Position numbers and translations under genes: made by a program. Below are positions 58,269-64,000 of a DNA stretch of 64,000 nucleotides, piece after piece. This DNA comes from Planctomycetota bacterium (lineage in GTDB: Bacteria; Planctomycetota; Planctomycetia; Gemmatales; Gemmataceae), in the NCBI GenBank assembly GCA_016191165.1, contig JACPPF010000087.1, forward strand, positions 1 to 64,000, in the 5' to 3' direction. The notes beneath the pieces are model-generated. The model did no database searches. It was given only the letters and a program-made list of their open reading frames with translations, and was not told where the DNA came from. Every line of letters starts with the position of its first letter. The first letter of the stretch is position 1.

Positions 58269-59212
58269 ACATCAGCGATTTGGTCACGCACTATGTCGCC
58301 TTCCGCCGCACGCTGGGCGAGCGGTGCGACACGAACGAGCACATTCTTCGCTCTTTCTGCCGCGCCATCGGGCCGCGGACACGGGTTAACCGGATTCGCG
58401 CCAAAGCCGTTGCCGCGTTCTTGAACGGTACCGGCCCGATTACCCGCGCATGGCACGGCAAATACTCCGCGCTGAAGGGGTGCTTCCAGTTTGCGGTCAG
58501 CCGCGGCGACATGGACAAGGCGCCGCTGCCGACAGAAGTGCCGAAGCGTCCGCCGACGCTTGTTCCATACATCTACTCGCGTGCAGAAATCCGGCGCCTG
58601 CTGGATGCAATCCCATCGTACCGGCGCTTCCCGAGCCACATGGAGCCGACCACCCTGCGAGCAATCCTGTTGCTGCTGTATGGAGCCGGGTTGCGGCGCG
58701 GAGAGGCGCTGAAATTGTCGGCCGCCGACGTAGACTTGGCGAACTCCCTTCTCACGATTCGCAATACCAAGTTCTTCAAGTCCCGGCTGGTTCCCATCAG
58801 CGCGGACTTGACGAAGGTTCTGAGCGATTACGCGCGCTGGCGAGCGGCGGCGCATCCGTCAGCCGGCGCTACCAGTACCTTCTTCCTCAACAAACGAGGG
58901 AATGCCGTTCATCGATGCACCTTGGACAACGCCTTCAAACGGTTGCGGGAATATGCCGGCGTGCGGCGCTCCGACGGCGGACGCTTTCAGCCGCGGCTTC
59001 ATGATCTTCGACACGCCTTCGCGGTCCATCGATTGACCGAATGGTACCGGCAGGGAGCGGAAGTCCAACGGCTCGTGTATCACCTCTCCGTTTACCTTGG
59101 CCACGCCCACCTGACCGACACGCAAGTTTATCTGACCCTGACGCCGGAGCTTCTGCAGCAGGCGAGCACGCGTTTTGAGCGGTATGCCCGCAAGGAGGAC
59201 GGTGATGCGTGA
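58265..59212 (+). CDS. RIT tyrosine recombinase 2
   Basis: The 315-residue product starts MNISDLVTHYVAFRRTLGE, at the ATGA junction with recombinase 1. The catalytic residues are present: Arg in YGAGLRRGEALKL, Lys in RNTKFFKSRLVPI, LHDLRHAFAVHRL, YLGHAHLTDTQVYL with the Tyr nucleophile. It ends in ...RKEDGDA, overlapping the third gene by eight bases. Tight overlaps suggest the three proteins are made in a fixed ratio and act as a complex on the element ends. Confidence 0.9.
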   Translation: MNISDLVTHYVAFRRTLGERCDTNEHILRSFCRAIGPRTRVNRIRAKAVAAFLNGTGPITRAWHGKYSALKGCFQFAVSRGDMDKAPLPTEVPKRPPTLVPYIYSRAEIRRLLDAIPSYRRFPSHMEPTTLRAILLLLYGAGLRRGEALKLSAADVDLANSLLTIRNTKFFKSRLVPISADLTKVLSDYARWRAAAHPSAGATSTFFLNKRGNAVHRCTLDNAFKRLREYAGVRRSDGGRFQPRLHDLRHAFAVHRLTEWYRQGAEVQRLVYHLSVYLGHAHLTDTQVYLTLTPELLQQASTRFERYARKEDGDA

Positions 59213-60215
59213 TCCTTCCTTGCTCGGTCCGTGGGTCCGCCGGTTCCTGATGGAGCACATGGTGAGCGAGCGAAATCTCGCCCGCAATACCCAGCGGAGT
59301 TACCGCGACGCCTTGCGGCTGTTGCTCCCGGTTGTTGCTCGGCGCGCCCGTAAGCCAGTTGATCGCCTGGTCGTGACCGACATCTCAACTGACCGCCTGC
59401 GACAGTTCCTAAACGAGCTGGAGGAGAAACGCGGATGCGCTATCTCCACGCGCAACCAGCGCTTGGCAGCGATCCACGCACTGGCTCGGTTCATCAGCCG
59501 GCGTGCTCCGGAGTTGGTCGAATGGTGCGGACAAGTGCGAACGGTGCCGTTCAAAAAGGGTCCGCAGGAGCTGGTCCCGTACTTGGAAAAGCCGGAGATG
59601 GATGCCCTGCTCGCGGCCCCGGACATGGCGACCGCACAGGGCTGTCGAGACCATGCCGTGCTTCAGTTCTTGTACAACGCCGGGGCTCGGGCCAGCGAGG
59701 CCGCGGAGGTTCGCATCGGCGACTTGAACTTGCCGCACGTGCCGGGCCGGGACCAAGCCTCAGTCGTGATCCAGGGCAAAGGGAACAAGCAACGGCTGTG
59801 CCCTTTGTGGGCAAGTACCGCCAACGAACTGCGCCTTCTCATTGGCAATCGAGCCGAGTCAGAATACGTCTTCTTGAATCGTCGCGGGCAGCCGCTGACC
59901 CGATTCGGCATCCACGCCCTCGTGGAACGCTACGCAAGAAAAGTGACGCCGAAGTTCCCTTCGATGGCAAAGAAACGTGTGAGTCCGCACACGATCCGCC
60001 ATACGACCGCGACTCACCTTCTGCGAGCTGGAAACGACATCAACACGATCCGTGGTTGGTTGGGCCATGTCTGCCTCAGCACGACGAACATCTATGCCGA
60101 CGTGGACATGGAGATGAAGGCCAAAGCTCTCGCGAGCTGCGAGATCAAGGAAAAAAAACCGAAGAAGCGTTGGCGCGACGACAAAGGGTTAATGGGGTTC
60201 CTGGAAAGGTTGTAA
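59205..60215 (+). CDS. RIT tyrosine recombinase 3
   Basis: The ATG at 59205 (MRDPSLLGPWVRRFLMEH) follows AAGGAGG by five bases. The 336-residue protein is XerC/D-like: SAM-like domain (LARNTQRSYRDALRLLLPVVA), Arg in YNAGARASEAAEVR, Lys in IQGKGNKQRLCPL, HTIRHTTATHLLRAG, LGHVCLSTTNIYADVD with Tyr. It ends in a basic tail (KEKKPKKRWRDDKG). Six bases after its stop lies the right 16-bp inverted repeat. Confidence 0.9.
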   Translation: MRDPSLLGPWVRRFLMEHMVSERNLARNTQRSYRDALRLLLPVVARRARKPVDRLVVTDISTDRLRQFLNELEEKRGCAISTRNQRLAAIHALARFISRRAPELVEWCGQVRTVPFKKGPQELVPYLEKPEMDALLAAPDMATAQGCRDHAVLQFLYNAGARASEAAEVRIGDLNLPHVPGRDQASVVIQGKGNKQRLCPLWASTANELRLLIGNRAESEYVFLNRRGQPLTRFGIHALVERYARKVTPKFPSMAKKRVSPHTIRHTTATHLLRAGNDINTIRGWLGHVCLSTTNIYADVDMEMKAKALASCEIKEKKPKKRWRDDKGLMGFLERL

Positions 60216-60221
60216 CCCAAG

Positions 60222-60237
60222 AAGTTATGTGGCGTTC
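60222..60237. repeat. RIT inverted repeat, right
   Basis: AAGTTATGTGGCGTTC pairs with the left copy at 56964-56979 with one mismatch. A second, opposite half-site (GACGCCACATTATC) follows at 60277-60290, so the right end has two recognisable half-sites about 40 bases apart. Confidence 0.75.
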
Positions 60238-60310
60238 GACTTATACCCGGTCCGATGAAATGGTCGGTTCCCTCGCCGGACGCCACATTATCGCCTTGGC
60301 AACATATCTT

Positions 60311-60336
60311 CGGTAATGTTGTGCACAACATTACCG
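60311..60336. repeat. Perfect 26-bp palindrome at the right junction
   Basis: The palindrome has CGGTAATGTTGTG as one 13-bp half and its exact complement as the other, with no spacer. Its right end touches the position where gene A resumes (60335). It may be a recombinase synapsis or strand-exchange site, or a remnant of the target. Confidence 0.8.
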
Positions 60337-60553
60337 TTCCGTAAGCATCGCCCCACGTCGGTATAAGGATGAGAAGACCGGCGAATGGAATGACAGCGGA
60401 AGCTTGCGCCCGCAAGACTTGCACGCGCTCTTGCTCGCGCTTCAGGCTGCGGCCGAATTCTGCGCGACGACTCCACTCCCTGGCCAGTCGGCCGAAGAAG
60501 AGCCGCACGACATTCCGCCTCCTCCCGTGGGCAACGGCAACATCCCTTTCTGA
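60335..60553 (+). pseudogene. Gene A, 3' half, resumed after the RIT element
   Basis: The frame reads RSVSIAPRRYKDEKTGEW..., RPQDLHALLLALQAAAEFC, ATTPLPGQSAEEEP and ends GNGNIPF. It aligns without gaps to RTITLSPRRFRDPKTNEW...RPVDLSAMLLALQAALDYC of gene B. The first two codons (Arg-Ser, CGTTCC) repeat the last two of the 5' half (CGCTCT), the likely crossover or duplicated target. No start codon remains. A terminator follows, as in gene B. Confidence 0.8.
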
Positions 60554-60570
60554 GAAAGGAAGTCTCAGGC

Positions 60571-60604
60571 AAGCCCTTCCGTCACAGAGACGGAAGGGCT
60601 TTTG
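60571..60604. terminator. Rho-independent terminator after gene A
   Basis: AAGCCCTTCCGT CACAGAG ACGGAAGGGCTTTT has an 11-bp or longer stem with A and T flanks, active on both strands. It serves the 3' end of gene A and the convergent minus-strand cluster ending at 60615. Confidence 0.9.
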
Positions 60605-60614
60605 CTGGTAGAAA

Positions 60615-60947
60615 TCAGAACAACTCGCCGGCAGCTGGGGTGCTCGCCTCCTCTTCATCGTCAGCCGGCTGGCGGTCCGGTTTCGTGCGATTGATGTTCT
60701 CGTCCTCCTCCTTATCGACCGCCTCGCGGGGAACGCCGGCGGCGGGAGAAAGCGGATGATGGCCCGCCGCTGCCTCACGGTTCTGCATGGCCCATTCCAG
60801 AAGTTCCCGCAGCTCATCGATGGCCTCGCGCAGGACTCGGACTTCCTGGGAAAGCGTGTCGACGGTCGAGGTCAATTGATCGAGGCCGCCCTGGTCGCCA
60901 TTGCTCGGCGACATATCGAGAACGGTCGAAGTTTTCTTGCGGGACAT
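60615..60947 (-). CDS. Coiled-coil protein, unknown (110 aa)
   Basis: The product starts MSRKKTSTVLDMSP. It contains a heptad-rich segment (about 22-55; LDQLTSTVDTLSQEVRVLRE, IDELRELLEWAMQN) and an acidic disordered tail. No family is recognised. It lies 15 bases after the MutS-domain gene on the same strand and is the last gene of this cluster, with the shared terminator immediately beyond. Confidence 0.55.
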   Translation of the reverse strand: MSRKKTSTVLDMSPSNGDQGGLDQLTSTVDTLSQEVRVLREAIDELRELLEWAMQNREAAAGHHPLSPAAGVPREAVDKEEDENINRTKPDRQPADDEEEASTPAAGELF

Positions 60948-60962
60948 AAGAGATTGGTAAGT

Positions 60963-62144
60963 TCATTTCGTTGCCGGAAGATCGACGGGGAATTCTTGCC
61001 ACGTCCAACCGTCCGGCCCATCGGTGGGCCAGACACGAACGGGCCTGTATTCGTCACCGAATAGCTTCTGCAACTCGGCGATGGCCTTGAGATGTTTCGC
61101 CTGAAGGTGCGGACGCACGGTGACGAGATGCTTCGCTTCGTCCCGCAGCACGATGAAATCGAGACTGCTGACGAAGGGCGCAACCGCAGGCGTTGTGCGT
61201 TTCACGTCGTCGATGGCGACAAACGCCAACCCGCGGTTGTTCATCCATGAAATATATTGTTTGAGCACGAAGTGACGCGGTTGCTTGATCGCTCGCCGCT
61301 CGCCTTGGCCGTTGGATGAATCATCGGGGGGCGTCACAACCCGTGTCACCTCCCGCCGAATTGGGCCACGGGCGAGCGACTCATCGACCGGTTCACAAAT
61401 CGCAACGCGCCGTCCCTCCTTGAGAAGTTTGTGCAGATAGGTTTCGAGCTGATGGTGTGGAAAGCCTGCCATCGGAAGGGTTTGATCACGCGTGGTCAGC
61501 GTCAACCCGAGCAATTTGTGGGCAGTCTCGGCGTCCTCCCCAAACAGCTCGTAGAAATCCCCCATGCGAAAAACGAGCAGCATATTGGGATGCTTCTCCT
61601 TTGCCTCCTGGTACTGCTGCATGATCGCCGACCGACCAATTGGTAACGGCTGGGATTTCACTGCGGCCGGCGCCGACGCTGTGGTTCGGATTCGGCGTTT
61701 CCTCTTTTCGGGCGGCGGCTCCGCTAGCGGCATGACCGTCGGAGAGTCAAGAATTGGCTCGGGGCCGAGGATCTGAAACGCCATGCGGCGGATATGCGAC
61801 TTGAGACGGGCGTATGGTTCTTTTCCTTCGGTGATAATCTCCACGAGGACTTCGCATGCATTGGCCATGGGCTCTTTCCCGTATTCCTCGGCCATCGGCT
61901 TTATTTTCTCCCTCGCCTCATTCATGTGCATCGCCTTGTAGCCGAGTAGACGCACCACGGCGATCCAGTGCGGTAGCGTGTACATCTTCTGCAGCAGTTG
62001 CTCCTTCTCCTTGCGGGTGAGAGCAATTTCCGCGGCCGGCGTTGGCTGAGATTCGGACAGGAGGCAAATGCTGCCACAGACGAGATTCCACGGCAAATCG
62101 ATGTACGTCACGACCGACAAATCATAACGGAAACTCCAACTCAC
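60963..62144 (-). CDS. Stand-alone MutS domain I protein
   Basis: The 393-residue frame (start uncertain, since the first 30-40 residues overlap the previous gene) has a helical N-terminal third, a basic Pro-rich linker and then MutS domain I at about 172-272. This domain carries MQQYQEAKEKHPNMLLVFRM, GDFYELFGEDAETAHKLLGL, LPMAGFPHHQLETYLHKLL, RRVAICEPVDE and VTRVVTPPD. The Phe-x-Glu mismatch wedge (FYELF, about 197-199) is intact. All later MutS parts (clamp, ATPase) are missing. The C-terminal 110 residues (SLDFIVLRDEAKHLVTVRPH...) are unassigned and might be nuclease-like (weak inference). It may recognise mismatched or distorted DNA during element transfer. Confidence 0.75.
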   Translation of the reverse strand: MSWSFRYDLSVVTYIDLPWNLVCGSICLLSESQPTPAAEIALTRKEKEQLLQKMYTLPHWIAVVRLLGYKAMHMNEAREKIKPMAEEYGKEPMANACEVLVEIITEGKEPYARLKSHIRRMAFQILGPEPILDSPTVMPLAEPPPEKRKRRIRTTASAPAAVKSQPLPIGRSAIMQQYQEAKEKHPNMLLVFRMGDFYELFGEDAETAHKLLGLTLTTRDQTLPMAGFPHHQLETYLHKLLKEGRRVAICEPVDESLARGPIRREVTRVVTPPDDSSNGQGERRAIKQPRHFVLKQYISWMNNRGLAFVAIDDVKRTTPAVAPFVSSLDFIVLRDEAKHLVTVRPHLQAKHLKAIAELQKLFGDEYRPVRVWPTDGPDGWTWQEFPVDLPATK

Positions 62145-62634
62145 CCTGTTTCAGCTCTGGCGGTAGCGCCAAAAACACGGCTCCGTGCGCCGCTCGCCAA
62201 AATTCCCCCGGACCCACGCCAAGAATCCGCCGGATTGCCTTCGCCTCGTCCGCCGTCAGATATTTCAGGAAGTCCCCCTTCGTACTTGATTTCGCGTCGC
62301 CGACCAACTTCCGGTTCTTGCTGAGCAGTTTCTTAAGCCGTCGCCGCTGATTGAATCGGCGGTTGTACAGGCTCCCCTCTTTGAAGCGATATGTGATGCG
62401 GTCGGGGAAGAACCAATCGTCCACATTGAGTGGTAGTACCTGCGGCCCATTTCCCCAGCTCTTGCCAGATGTTGCGGCAAGACACTCTCCGATTCCGCCG
62501 ATCGCGACCGCCTGCTCGTACTCAATGCGCACGGTCGGATTTTGAAGAACACTCTGAACGGACCATTGCGGAATGCTCGGATTCGCGATGTATTCCTGAA
62601 CGTAGCGGTTCTGAAAGCAAGCCGACACGAGCAC
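62122..62634 (-). CDS. Unknown protein, 5' end unclear
   Basis: From a GTG at 62634 the frame encodes 170 residues (MLVSACFQNRYVQEY... to ...LPPELKQGELEFPL). The same frame stays open to 62719 and reads well (IEKLSLRFAGETDTDF), with no usual start there. In a neighbouring frame an ATG at about 62749, shortly after GGGAGG, gives MKIACFDML and reaches the same place, so a frameshift or an unusual start is possible. Overlaps the MutS-domain gene by 23 bases, so they are an operon. No family recognised. Confidence 0.55.
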   Translation of the reverse strand: MLVSACFQNRYVQEYIANPSIPQWSVQSVLQNPTVRIEYEQAVAIGGIGECLAATSGKSWGNGPQVLPLNVDDWFFPDRITYRFKEGSLYNRRFNQRRRLKKLLSKNRKLVGDAKSSTKGDFLKYLTADEAKAIRRILGVGPGEFWRAAHGAVFLALPPELKQGELEFPL

Positions 62635-62752
62635 GCGAACAATCCTTGCCGTCCGTTCGGCCCGCTCCCGAAAGTCAGTGTCGGTTTCGCCGGCGAAACG
62701 CAGGGAGAGCTTCTCGATGAGTCAAGCATATCAAAGCAGGCAATCTTCATCG

Positions 62753-62780
62753 AAAAACCTCCCGCAAATGCAGGAGGTTT
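62753..62780 (-). terminator. Terminator after the 120-residue gene
   Basis: On the minus strand AACCTCCTGC ATT TGCGGGAGGTTTTT forms a stem with one mismatch and a T run, 20 bases after the stop at 62800. The GGGAGG of its right arm may also serve as ribosome site for the next gene. Confidence 0.75.
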
Positions 62781-62799
62781 CGGTGCCTGTCCTTTCTCA

Positions 62800-63162
62800 T
62801 CAGGCACAAAGGTGACAGCGGTGCTTCGGCGCTTCATCGAGCTGAATGGTAACGGGCCATCCCTGCGCATCGAACTCGCCCGCGAGGGCCGCCTCGATGC
62901 TTTTCAGGGCTTCGCCGTTCGTCATCCATGAATACGTGACGGATTCGACTTGCAGGAAGCCGTCGGCCGTCCGCTTGAGAATGCCGAATTCAGCCGCCCC
63001 GTCCTCGGACGTTGCATCGTTCAGCCATAGGTAATCGGGGTGGCCTTCGAGAGAAAAGCCTGTGCAGAGACACCAGGTGGTCCCTGTGAGTTTCTCGGCC
63101 AAGTGCCGGGCCGTATCGACGGTGCCGACACGATGGACGCGGGTCTTATGCATCATCGTCAT
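62800..63162 (-). CDS. Unknown small protein (about 120 aa)
   Basis: The product (MTMMHKTRVHRVGTVDTARH...) is compact, with W and C residues in TWCLCTGFSLEGHPDYLWLND, and ends in KHRCHLCA. No family recognised. Any of three clustered ATGs (63162, 63156, 63153) could be the start after AAGGAGG. It overlaps the stop of the zinc-ribbon gene, so translation is coupled. Confidence 0.6.
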   Translation of the reverse strand: MTMMHKTRVHRVGTVDTARHLAEKLTGTTWCLCTGFSLEGHPDYLWLNDATSEDGAAEFGILKRTADGFLQVESVTYSWMTNGEALKSIEAALAGEFDAQGWPVTIQLDEAPKHRCHLCA

Positions 63163-63355
63163 CGCCTCCTTCCAGTCGTCCGGCCATGAAGCCGACGTAG
63201 TAGGTCATGCAACCGTCGCCGAAGGCATCGGTCTCCACGGTGTACGTGTCTCCGCATTCCGCGCAGGTGACGGTCATCGAAATGTCATCGACGCCGACGA
63301 TTTCGAGCTGGCTGTCGCACGAGCGACACCGGCCATCTTTAGGATCGACAAGCAT
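63146..63355 (-). CDS. Small zinc-ribbon protein (69 aa)
   Basis: The start is the ATG at 63355 (MLVDPKDGRC), six bases after CAGGAG; the longer frame is a shadow. Two CxxC pairs (CRSC and CAEC, 17 residues apart) suit a zinc ribbon; the tail is acidic (GGDDDDA). No specific function can be assigned. Mid-cluster, coupled to the downstream gene. Confidence 0.65.
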   Translation of the reverse strand: MLVDPKDGRCRSCDSQLEIVGVDDISMTVTCAECGDTYTVETDAFGDGCMTYYVGFMAGRLEGGDDDDA

Positions 63356-63380
63356 GGGGTCTCCTGAAAAAGTGTGATGG

Positions 63381-63704
63381 TTACCACGGAATCGGGATGC
63401 GGGCGAGACGACAGAACTCCTGCGTCTCGTCCCAGGTGAGCTGGCGGCAGACGTAGGTGTCGCCTGTCTGCCAGAAGATGCGAAGGGCCTCGGCGCCTTC
63501 GGCAAAGGCGAAGAGGCTTCCGTGCTGGAACTTCGGGGGCAGAACCTCCAAAAAATACCAGAACGTTTCCTCGTCGATCGCGGCGATCGTGCCGCTGACG
63601 GAAATGCGGGGAATCATCGCGCTCCATTCCTCGCCGTCGGGCCGCGGGACAACCTCGGCCTGATGCAGGAACGCGACGAACTCCGCAAGGGTGCGGTGCT
63701 GCAT
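63381..63704 (-). CDS. Unknown small protein (107 aa)
   Basis: The start is the ATG at 63704 (MQHRTLAEFVAFLHQAEV), six bases after AAGGAG; residues upstream of it are not supported. The rest reads like a small alpha/beta protein (EETFWYFLEVLPPKF, FAEGAEALRIFWQTGD). No family recognised. It precedes the zinc-ribbon gene by 25 bases. Confidence 0.6.
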   Translation of the reverse strand: MQHRTLAEFVAFLHQAEVVPRPDGEEWSAMIPRISVSGTIAAIDEETFWYFLEVLPPKFQHGSLFAFAEGAEALRIFWQTGDTYVCRQLTWDETQEFCRLARIPIPW

Positions 63705-63811
63705 GGTCACTCCTTGTGCTGGTGATGTGAAAAAACGACAGACGTGCCTCATTCGGAAGAATGAGGAGGCGGAGCTTCTCACAGAACGGCGCGATTGCAA
63801 AGCGCCAATCG

Positions 63812-64000
63812 TTACCCTTTGCCATTGCCCGGAAATCGTTTGTTGGATTTGAGCGCCAGCTGGTGGCGCTCGCTGTTGAATGTGGCGTTGAAGTGCTCCA
63901 GGAAGCCGGAAGACCCAAGGATCGCAACGTCGCGACCATCGAGAAAGCCAACCTCCGTCGGCCAACGGTAGATGCCGTCGCGATGATGGAGTGAGAGTTC
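63812..64000 (-). CDS. Retropepsin-like aspartyl protease, C-terminal part (cut by window)
   Basis: The minus strand from the window edge reads in one frame for 62 residues to a TAA at 63812-63814: ...HHRDGIYRWPTEVGFLDGRD, then AILGSSGFLEHFNATFNSER and a Lys-rich end. ILGxxGFLEHFxxTF is the C-terminal pattern of bacterial retropepsin-like aspartic proteases (family memory). The catalytic part is outside the window. No start codon is visible, so the gene is partial at its 5' end. A 107-base gap separates it from the next gene. Confidence 0.5.
   Translation of the reverse strand, partial: ELSLHHRDGIYRWPTEVGFLDGRDVAILGSSGFLEHFNATFNSERHQLALKSNKRFPGNGKG

Larger units (their letters stand above)
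56349..60334. mobile_element. RIT-type element (three tyrosine recombinases) inserted in gene A
   Basis: The interval of about 4.0 kb is bounded by the exact points where the two halves of gene A stop and resume. It holds a paralogue of gene A (56514-56872), a terminator and three overlapping tyrosine-recombinase genes, the arrangement known as recombinase-in-trio. The left end has two direct copies of ATGTGGCGC (56350-56358, 56364-56372). The right side has AAGTTATGTGGCGTT (60222), GACGCCACATTATC (60277-60290) and a palindrome ending GCACAACATTACC. A narrower element of 3.3 kb is possible between the 16-bp repeats at 56964 and 60222. Confidence 0.75.
47922..64000. mobile_element. Accessory island inserted in comM (right end outside window)
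   Basis: From the break in comM onward the base composition drops sharply, none of the planctomycete core families appear, and recombinase genes become frequent (one integrase, one recombinase trio). The island has an AT-richer left part (47.9-54.8 kb) and a more GC-rich right part (55-64 kb), so it may be composite. No capsid, terminase, relaxase or conjugation gene is seen. The right boundary and the rest of comM must lie beyond 64000. Confidence 0.75.

Noticed and set aside
47922-64000. Prophage
   Set aside because: No terminase, portal, capsid, tail or lysis gene is recognisable among the island genes.

Overview
The window looks like a chromosomal segment from a planctomycete, most likely a Gemmataceae-type member of Planctomycetota (inference). 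The signs are GC-rich DNA, DUF1501 and DUF1549/DUF1553 (PSCyt2/PSD1) proteins, ECF-sigma/serine-threonine-kinase pairs, DUF4058 paralogues, a giant surface protein starting with a VEPLEDRLAP motif, and many palindromic repeat families in the gaps.

1-17.7 kb: a tandem pair of secreted DUF4140/DUF4139 proteins, a PAP2-phosphatase/cytochrome P450 fusion, a TIGR01777 epimerase-like protein, a DUF1501 and DUF1549/DUF1553 locus with a relic of a second DUF1501 gene, a Gfo/Idh/MocA oxidoreductase, DUF4058 copy 1, a 41-bp tandem array, and an NfeD-like/flotillin pair. 17.7-35.4 kb: a zinc-ribbon/TM/beta-propeller protein, a MocA-like nucleotidyltransferase, secreted proteins, a DotU/IcmF-like pair without other type VI genes, ECF sigma plus kinase (TM, TPR, PPC-like domains), DUF4058 copy 2, and a second kinase with a repeat-derived insert between HRD and DFG. 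35.4-43.1 kb: one giant LamG/RCC1/Ig-like surface protein split by an apparent frameshift. 43.2-47.2 kb: a second ECF sigma plus kinase/WD40 operon.

47.2-64.0 kb: the most interesting part. A comM-like gene starts normally at 47264 but stops at 47926, just where the Walker A motif should begin. An AT-richer accessory island follows and runs past the window edge. Its first block (48.3-54.5 kb) encodes two unknown proteins, a ribokinase-like/AAA+ ATPase and an atypical class III nucleotide-cyclase-domain protein. This is the best candidate for an undescribed signalling or defence system. A tyrosine integrase follows. Next comes an element of about 4 kb with three overlapping tyrosine recombinases (recombinase-in-trio, RIT). 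It splits a small gene into two halves that rejoin exactly in frame and carries a paralogue of that gene. The last block is a minus-strand cluster with a MutS domain I protein, a zinc ribbon and several unknowns, ending in the C-terminus of a retropepsin-like protein cut by the window edge.

Long ORFs on the opposite strand of real genes are common here because of the high GC and were not annotated. Function calls come from motif recognition by eye. No database search or structure prediction was run.
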